This document shows, piece by piece, positions 14,507 to 18,804 of a DNA stretch of 18,804 nucleotides. The notes beneath the pieces are model-generated. The model had not been told where the DNA came from, did no database searches, and saw only the letters and a list, made by a program, of their open reading frames with translations. Each line of letters opens with the position of its first letter. Position 1 is the first letter of the stretch. The translations under genes and the position numbers were made by a program. Source of the DNA: Opitutia bacterium. Its GTDB lineage: Bacteria; Verrucomicrobiota; Verrucomicrobiia; Opitutales; Coraliomargaritaceae. The stretch is taken from the NCBI GenBank assembly GCA_018663485.1, contig JABJQI010000018.1, positions 1 through 18,804 of the forward strand, given 5' to 3'.

Positions 14507-17239
14507 ATGCACACTACTATCGCCAGCCGCTGGAACGCAGATTTGATCGACCAAAATTACGAGATCTGGCAATCCAGCCCAGACTCCCTCAGTGCTGAGT
14601 GGTGTGCCTTTTTCGAAGGCTTCGAACTTGCGCAGAGTAACCGCCCTCCTGCTGCGGCGCAGTCCAGCGGTTCAAATTCGAACAATTTTGCAAGTAAGCA
14701 GTCGCGTCTAATCGGCGCAATCTACGCGTACCGTTCAATCGGCCATACCATCGCCCAGTTTAATCCGCTGACTAAGGAAGCGCCATTTAATCCACGCCTC
14801 ACACTTGAGCGTTTGGGCTTAGACGAGTCGGATCTTGATACTGAGTTTCATACCGGCAACTATTTGGGTGGTGTTGAGATGCCAGCGGGTGAATTGCTGC
14901 AGCGATTGCAGCAAACTTACTGCAATACGGTCGGCTTCGAGTATATTCACATTCAAGAAACACCGCGACGCCGTTGGCTACAGGCACGCATCGAACCGGA
15001 GTGCTTCGTCCCTCGTTTTACCAAACCTGAAAAGGAGCGCATTCTTCGCACCATCATGCAGGCCGAAGATTTCGAAAACTTCCTGCAGACACGTTACGTG
15101 GGTCAAAAGCGCTTTTCTCTCGAAGGTGGCGAAACGCTGATGGCTTGCTTAGAAAGCATCCTTGAACGCTGCGGTAAGAATAATGTGGATGAGATCGTGA
15201 TGGGAATGGCGCACCGTGGGCGCCTCAATGTTTTAGCTAACTTTCTCGGTAAATCATTCGAATACATCTTTCGCGAATTCTCAGAAAATTATATACCAGA
15301 TACAATACATGGCGATGGCGATGTGAAGTATCACCTCGGCTTTGAAACCAAACGCAAAACCAGCGAAGGACATGCCGTCGAAATTCGCCTAGCGGCGAAT
15401 CCAAGCCACCTCGAAGCCGTCAATCCAGTGGTCGAAGGTAAGGCCCGTGCTCGTCAGCGCATCATCGGTGATCTAGAGCGCAAGCGTGTACTGCCTTTGC
15501 TGATTCATGGCGATGCGGCCATCGCTGGGCAAGGTATTGTTGCCGAAGTCTTCGACTTCTCACAACTGCAGGGCTACCGTACTGGCGGCACGATTCACAT
15601 TGTAGTGAACAATCAGATTGGGTTCACCACTGGGCCTGATGAAGCGCGCTCCAGTCGCTACTGCACTGATGTTGCCAAAATCGTAGATGCACCGATTTTT
15701 CACGTCAACGGCAACGACCCACTCGCAACTATTGCAGCGATCGAAGCGGCCTTTGACTACCGCCAAACCTTTGGCAGTGATGTGGTGATTGACATGTATT
15801 GTTGGCGTAAGCATGGCCATAATGAATCTGACGAACCTGCCTTCACGCAACCGACTCTCTATAAGAAAATCTCTAGCATGCAGCCGACTGGCCGTGCCTT
15901 AGGTGAGCGTTTAATCGCTTCAGGAGAATTTACCGCCGCAGAAATTAGTACGATTGAAGCAGACTATCATAAGCGCCTCGAAGCGGCTTTTAAAATCGCC
16001 AAAAAAGAGGAAAGTCTCAACGGCGACTTGCTTTCCGAGTCGACCGCTAAACAGCAACCTTCCTACAACTTTAAGGGCTTCAATACACGTGTGCCTCAGG
16101 CGCAGATCGAGCATATCGCTGAGCGTCTCGTGCAGTTCCCCGAAGGCTTCAACGCTAACAAGAAAATTATTCGCCAGCTCAACGCCAAGCTGAAGGCCGT
16201 CAAGGATGACAGCGGTATCGACTGGGGCATGGCCGAAGCTCTTGCATTTGGCAGTTTGCTGATGGACGGTACCCCAGTCCGACTTAGTGGCCAAGATAGT
16301 GAACGCGGTACGTTCAGCCACCGCCATTCCGTGTTGTATGATAATGAAACTCGCGAGCGCTATGTACCGCTACTCGACCTGCAGTCGGAACAGGCTCAGT
16401 TTTGTGTGCACAACTCGCCGCTCTCCGAGGCCGCGGTGCTTGGGTTTGACTACGGCTACTCACTCGACTATCCGCAAATGCTCTCCATCTGGGAGGCACA
16501 GTTTGGCGACTTTGTTAACGGTGCTCAGGTCATTATCGATCAATTCCTGACTTGCAGTGAGTCAAAATGGGGGCGCTTGAGTGGGCTCGTGATGCTACTC
16601 CCACATGGTTATGAGGGCCAAGGGCCCGAGCATTCTTCTGCCCGCTTAGAGCGCTTCCTGCAAGCTTGTGCCGAGAACAATATTCAGGTCTGCAACCTAA
16701 CCACCCCTGCACAATATTTCCACGTGTTACGTCGTCAAATGAAGCGCCAATTCAAAAAGCCACTGATCATTATGGCTCCTAAGAGTTTACTGCGCCACAA
16801 GGACTGTGTGTCGAAGGTCGAGAACTTTACCGACAACGAATTTTGGTCCATTCTGGATGACGAGCTTGTCAGCAAAAAGACGGCCAAACGTGTGGTGTTC
16901 TGCTCAGGCAAGGTTTATTATGACCTCTGTGCATACCGCCAAAACAACAAGATTAAGGACACTGCAATTGTGCGGCTAGAGCAATTCTACCCACTCAACA
17001 CTGATCTGCTCAAGCGCATCACTGCCAATTATCCGAAGGCTAAAGACATCGTCTGGTGCCAAGAAGAGCCGAAGAATATGGGTGGCTGGACGTTTATCGC
17101 ACCACGATTAATGGAAACCATCGAACGCATGCCACGTTTCGCAGGTCGCGCCGAAGCAGCTAGCCCGGCCGTCGGTTCACTTGCACTGCACAAGCGTGAA
17201 CAAGCCAAACTCGTCAAACAAGCTTTCGGTAAACTGTAA
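14507..17239 (+). CDS. odhA: 2-oxoglutarate dehydrogenase E1 component
   Basis: Thiamine-diphosphate-dependent E1 of the 2-oxoglutarate dehydrogenase complex (TCA cycle): decarboxylates 2-oxoglutarate and passes the succinyl group to lipoyl-E2. It has 910 residues, close to E. coli SucA and without the E2 fusion of actinobacterial OdhA. The N-terminal E2-docking segment (WNADLIDQNYEIWQSSPDSL, residues 8-27) is present. GMAHRGRLNVL (about 232-242), the ThDP/Mg motif GDAAIAGQG (about 334) with NNQIGFTT (about 368), RKHGHNESDEPAFTQP, and the transketolase-type domain FSHRHSVLYD and VLGFDYGYSLDYPQMLSIWEAQFGDF are all intact. The start ATG 14507 has no Shine-Dalgarno. First gene of odhA-odhB-lpd, behind the operator-like repeats. 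Confidence 0.97.
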   Translation: MHTTIASRWNADLIDQNYEIWQSSPDSLSAEWCAFFEGFELAQSNRPPAAAQSSGSNSNNFASKQSRLIGAIYAYRSIGHTIAQFNPLTKEAPFNPRLTLERLGLDESDLDTEFHTGNYLGGVEMPAGELLQRLQQTYCNTVGFEYIHIQETPRRRWLQARIEPECFVPRFTKPEKERILRTIMQAEDFENFLQTRYVGQKRFSLEGGETLMACLESILERCGKNNVDEIVMGMAHRGRLNVLANFLGKSFEYIFREFSENYIPDTIHGDGDVKYHLGFETKRKTSEGHAVEIRLAANPSHLEAVNPVVEGKARARQRIIGDLERKRVLPLLIHGDAAIAGQGIVAEVFDFSQLQGYRTGGTIHIVVNNQIGFTTGPDEARSSRYCTDVAKIVDAPIFHVNGNDPLATIAAIEAAFDYRQTFGSDVVIDMYCWRKHGHNESDEPAFTQPTLYKKISSMQPTGRALGERLIASGEFTAAEISTIEADYHKRLEAAFKIAKKEESLNGDLLSESTAKQQPSYNFKGFNTRVPQAQIEHIAERLVQFPEGFNANKKIIRQLNAKLKAVKDDSGIDWGMAEALAFGSLLMDGTPVRLSGQDSERGTFSHRHSVLYDNETRERYVPLLDLQSEQAQFCVHNSPLSEAAVLGFDYGYSLDYPQMLSIWEAQFGDFVNGAQVIIDQFLTCSESKWGRLSGLVMLLPHGYEGQGPEHSSARLERFLQACAENNIQVCNLTTPAQYFHVLRRQMKRQFKKPLIIMAPKSLLRHKDCVSKVENFTDNEFWSILDDELVSKKTAKRVVFCSGKVYYDLCAYRQNNKIKDTAIVRLEQFYPLNTDLLKRITANYPKAKDIVWCQEEPKNMGGWTFIAPRLMETIERMPRFAGRAEAASPAVGSLALHKREQAKLVKQAFGKL

Positions 17240-17256
17240 CACGACAAACCCCCAAC

Positions 17257-17269
17257 TCGGCGCAGCCGA
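17257..17269 (+). repeat. Short hairpin repeat, copy 1 (odhA-odhB gap)
   Basis: TCGGCGCAGCCGA folds into a 5-bp stem with a 3-base loop. The core CGGCGCAGCCGA recurs exactly at 18680-18691 in the odhB-lpd gap. Both copies are followed by pyrimidine-rich DNA, and CCAACT lies on the 5' side of each. Confidence 0.55.
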
Positions 17270-17307
17270 TTATCAAACTTTCAACTTTCGAAATTCCTCC
17301 TTATATT

Positions 17308-18585
17308 ATGGCTACTGAAGTTACAATTCCCGCAATGGGCGAATCCATTAGCAGCGGCATTCTTGCCGTTTGGCACGTTAAAGACGGCGATTACGTCGAA
17401 AAAGATCAACCGATCTACGAGCTCGAAACCGACAAGATTACCTCCGAGGCAAATGCTGAAGTTGCTGGCGTCATCTCTCTCAAAGTTACTGTCGATGACG
17501 AAGTTGATATCGGCCAAGTCGTCGCCATAATTGATGAAAGCGTCTCCGCTCCAGGTTCTAGTGCCGCTCCAGTAACTCCAGTCGCTACAGCCCCTGTCTC
17601 TCCAGTTCCCGTTACTCAGGTCGCTCCAGTCGCAGCCCTTACCGAGCCAGTCGCAGACGTTATCACAGTCGGAGCTTCTGCAGGCACAGCACAGTCACTC
17701 TCCCCTGCTGCTCGTAAAGCTGCCCAGGAAACTGGCGTTAATACTTCTAACATCGCTGGTTCAGGTAAAGATGGTCGCGTGACCAAATCCGATATTCTTG
17801 CAGTCGCTGCCGCACCTGCCGCCGTTGCTGCACCAGTGCCCGTCGCTGCCACTCTTGAGGCTGCACCAGTCGCCGTTGGTCCTGGCGCTCGTGAGACGCG
17901 CAAGAAGATGAGCCCGCTACGCCGCAAGATCGCTGAACGTCTTGTGGCTGCTACTCAAGAGTGCGCATTACTAACAACCTTCAATGAGGTTGATATGAGC
18001 AGCGTGATGAAATTACGCAAGCAGCATCAAGAGAAATTCGTCGAGCGACATGGCATTAAGCTCGGTTTCATGTCCTTCTTCACCAAGGCCGTGACTCATG
18101 CGCTGCAAGCCGTGCCCGCCGTCAACGCACGCATTGAAGGCAACGAAGTCGTCACTCAACATTTCTACGACATTGGCGTCGCGGTCGGTACCGACAAAGG
18201 TCTGATGGTGCCAACCATTCGAGATTGTGATCAAAAAGGCTTTGCCGAAATCGAACAAGACATCCTCGGATATGCCAAAGCTGCCCGCGAGGGTAAGATC
18301 CAAATGAACGACCTTGAAGGTGGCGTATTCACCATCTCCAATGGTGGCATCTACGGCTCGATGCTGAGCACGCCGATCATTAACTACCCACAGCCTGCAA
18401 TCCTCGGCCTACACAACATCACCGAGCGCGCTGTCGTCGTAAATGGCGAAATTGTCATTCGCCCCATGATGTATTTGGCACTTAGTTACGATCATCGACT
18501 TATCGATGGTAAAGAAGCCGTCACCTTCCTCAATAAAATCAAGGACGCTATCGAAGATCCGAGTCGCCTACTATTTGGCATTTAG
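17308..18585 (+). CDS. odhB: Dihydrolipoyllysine-residue succinyltransferase (E2 of 2-oxoglutarate dehydrogenase)
   Basis: E2 core enzyme: accepts the succinyl group from E1 on its lipoyl arm and transfers it to CoA. It has 425 residues. The lipoyl domain (1-77) has the lipoylated lysine in ETDKITSEA, Lys43. An Ala/Pro/Val-rich swinging linker (about 80-128) follows, then the peripheral subunit-binding domain SLSPAARKAAQETGV to GRVTKSDIL (130-164) that docks E3, a second Ala/Pro linker, and the catalytic acyltransferase domain (about 195-425). The active-site motif is DHRLIDG with His396 and Asp400. One lipoyl domain and the ETDKI context favour succinyl- over acetyltransferase, as does the neighbouring odhA. 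The start ATG 17308 is preceded by CCTCCTTA, not by a Shine-Dalgarno. Confidence 0.96.
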   Translation: MATEVTIPAMGESISSGILAVWHVKDGDYVEKDQPIYELETDKITSEANAEVAGVISLKVTVDDEVDIGQVVAIIDESVSAPGSSAAPVTPVATAPVSPVPVTQVAPVAALTEPVADVITVGASAGTAQSLSPAARKAAQETGVNTSNIAGSGKDGRVTKSDILAVAAAPAAVAAPVPVAATLEAAPVAVGPGARETRKKMSPLRRKIAERLVAATQECALLTTFNEVDMSSVMKLRKQHQEKFVERHGIKLGFMSFFTKAVTHALQAVPAVNARIEGNEVVTQHFYDIGVAVGTDKGLMVPTIRDCDQKGFAEIEQDILGYAKAAREGKIQMNDLEGGVFTISNGGIYGSMLSTPIINYPQPAILGLHNITERAVVVNGEIVIRPMMYLALSYDHRLIDGKEAVTFLNKIKDAIEDPSRLLFGI

Positions 18586-18601
18586 CCCCCTCGGGCGAAA
18601 T
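18580..18601 (+). repeat. Hairpin over the odhB stop codon
   Basis: ATTT (18580-18583) pairs with AAAT (18598-18601) and GCCC (18585-18588) with GGGC (18593-18596), with one A/G mismatch between and loop CCTC. There is no T-run, so it is not a standard terminator. It could protect the upstream mRNA from 3' decay or modulate readthrough into lpd. Confidence 0.4.
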
Positions 18602-18679
18602 CTAAATGTAAGAATGTCTAGAAGTAGAAACGTGCGAAAGTAGGAAAAGTTATACCTTCAAAATTTCCAACTGCTCATA

Positions 18680-18691
18680 CGGCGCAGCCGA
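18680..18691 (+). repeat. Short hairpin repeat, copy 2 (odhB-lpd gap)
   Basis: CGGCGCAGCCGA is identical over 12 bases to the copy in the odhA-odhB gap. A degenerate third version, CCAACTCGCCACAGCTAA, lies at 18713-18730 and matches 14 of 18 positions of the copy 1 context starting CCAACTCGG. Confidence 0.55.
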
Positions 18692-18749
18692 ACTTCATAC
18701 CTTTTAACCCTTCCAACTCGCCACAGCTAAGCTTCCTATTTAAAATATC

Positions 18750-18804
18750 ATGTCTGAAAATACTTTCGATCTCGTCATTATCGGCTCTGGCCCTGGCGGC
18801 TACG
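18750..18804 (+). CDS. lpd: Dihydrolipoamide dehydrogenase E3 (3' truncated by window end)
   Basis: Only 18 codons are visible before the window ends: MSENTFDLVIIGSGPGGY. This is the N-terminal FAD-binding strand and GxGxxG loop of the pyridine-nucleotide disulfide oxidoreductase family. Its position directly after odhA-odhB identifies it as the E3 flavoprotein that reoxidises dihydrolipoamide with NAD+. The gap after odhB is 164 bases, longer than a simple operon junction, so a secondary promoter there is possible. The leader is pyrimidine-rich and has no Shine-Dalgarno. Other flavoproteins share the motif, but the context makes lpd much the best call. Confidence 0.88.
   Translation, partial: MSENTFDLVIIGSGPGGY

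Noticed and set aside
1..18804. Mobile elements, CRISPR arrays, prophage or defence systems
   Set aside because: No transposase, integrase, regularly spaced repeats, Cas or toxin-antitoxin signatures seen; the genes are core metabolism and translation.

Overview
This window looks like a chromosomal housekeeping region from a Gram-negative, probably marine heterotroph. I would place it in Verrucomicrobiota (Opitutae, Coraliomargarita-like). That placement is an inference from the protein flavours, the moderate GC, the scarcity of Shine-Dalgarno sequences and the gene mix; no 16S rRNA is present to prove it. I see no phage, insertion sequence, CRISPR array or defence island, and no convincing new multi-gene system.

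Layout. Bases 1-582 hold the end of rplU (L21) and all of rpmA (L27), closed by a strong intrinsic terminator at 607-641. A small membrane-protein gene starts on the base after the terminator's T-run. Bases 1014-1898 hold no recognisable protein family, but 1333-1552 folds like and partly reads like 6S RNA (ssrS). That is the most informative non-coding feature here, and it is followed by a 78-residue orphan ORF. On the minus strand, 1899-5390 encodes a SWIM-SNF2 helicase. Divergent from it is a plus-strand run of sulP (SulP anion transporter with STAS domain), a tandem UspA-domain protein and galM (aldose 1-epimerase). Next come uup (ABC-F ATPase), a cytidylate-kinase-like protein, and an FAD-dependent HI0933/aminoacetone-oxidase-type oxidoreductase. 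A minus-strand two-gene unit follows: an uncharacterised 84-residue protein coupled by an ATGA overlap to a YciH/SUI1 (eIF1-like) factor. The window ends with the 2-oxoglutarate dehydrogenase operon odhA (E1), odhB (E2) and lpd (E3, cut by the window edge).

How the genes work together. The last three genes encode one complex: E1 decarboxylates 2-oxoglutarate, E2 carries the succinyl group on lipoyl-lysine, and E3 reoxidises the lipoamide. Ribosome and translation functions recur (L21, L27, ABC-F, YciH), and 6S RNA would add stationary-phase control of RNA polymerase. The sulP-uspA-galM run is a plausible transcription unit, but its shared purpose is unclear.

Points worth a second look are non-coding: the 6S candidate, two tandem near-palindromic operators in front of odhA, a repeated hairpin motif in the odh intercistronic gaps, hairpins tight against two start codons, and pyrimidine-rich leaders without Shine-Dalgarno sequences.
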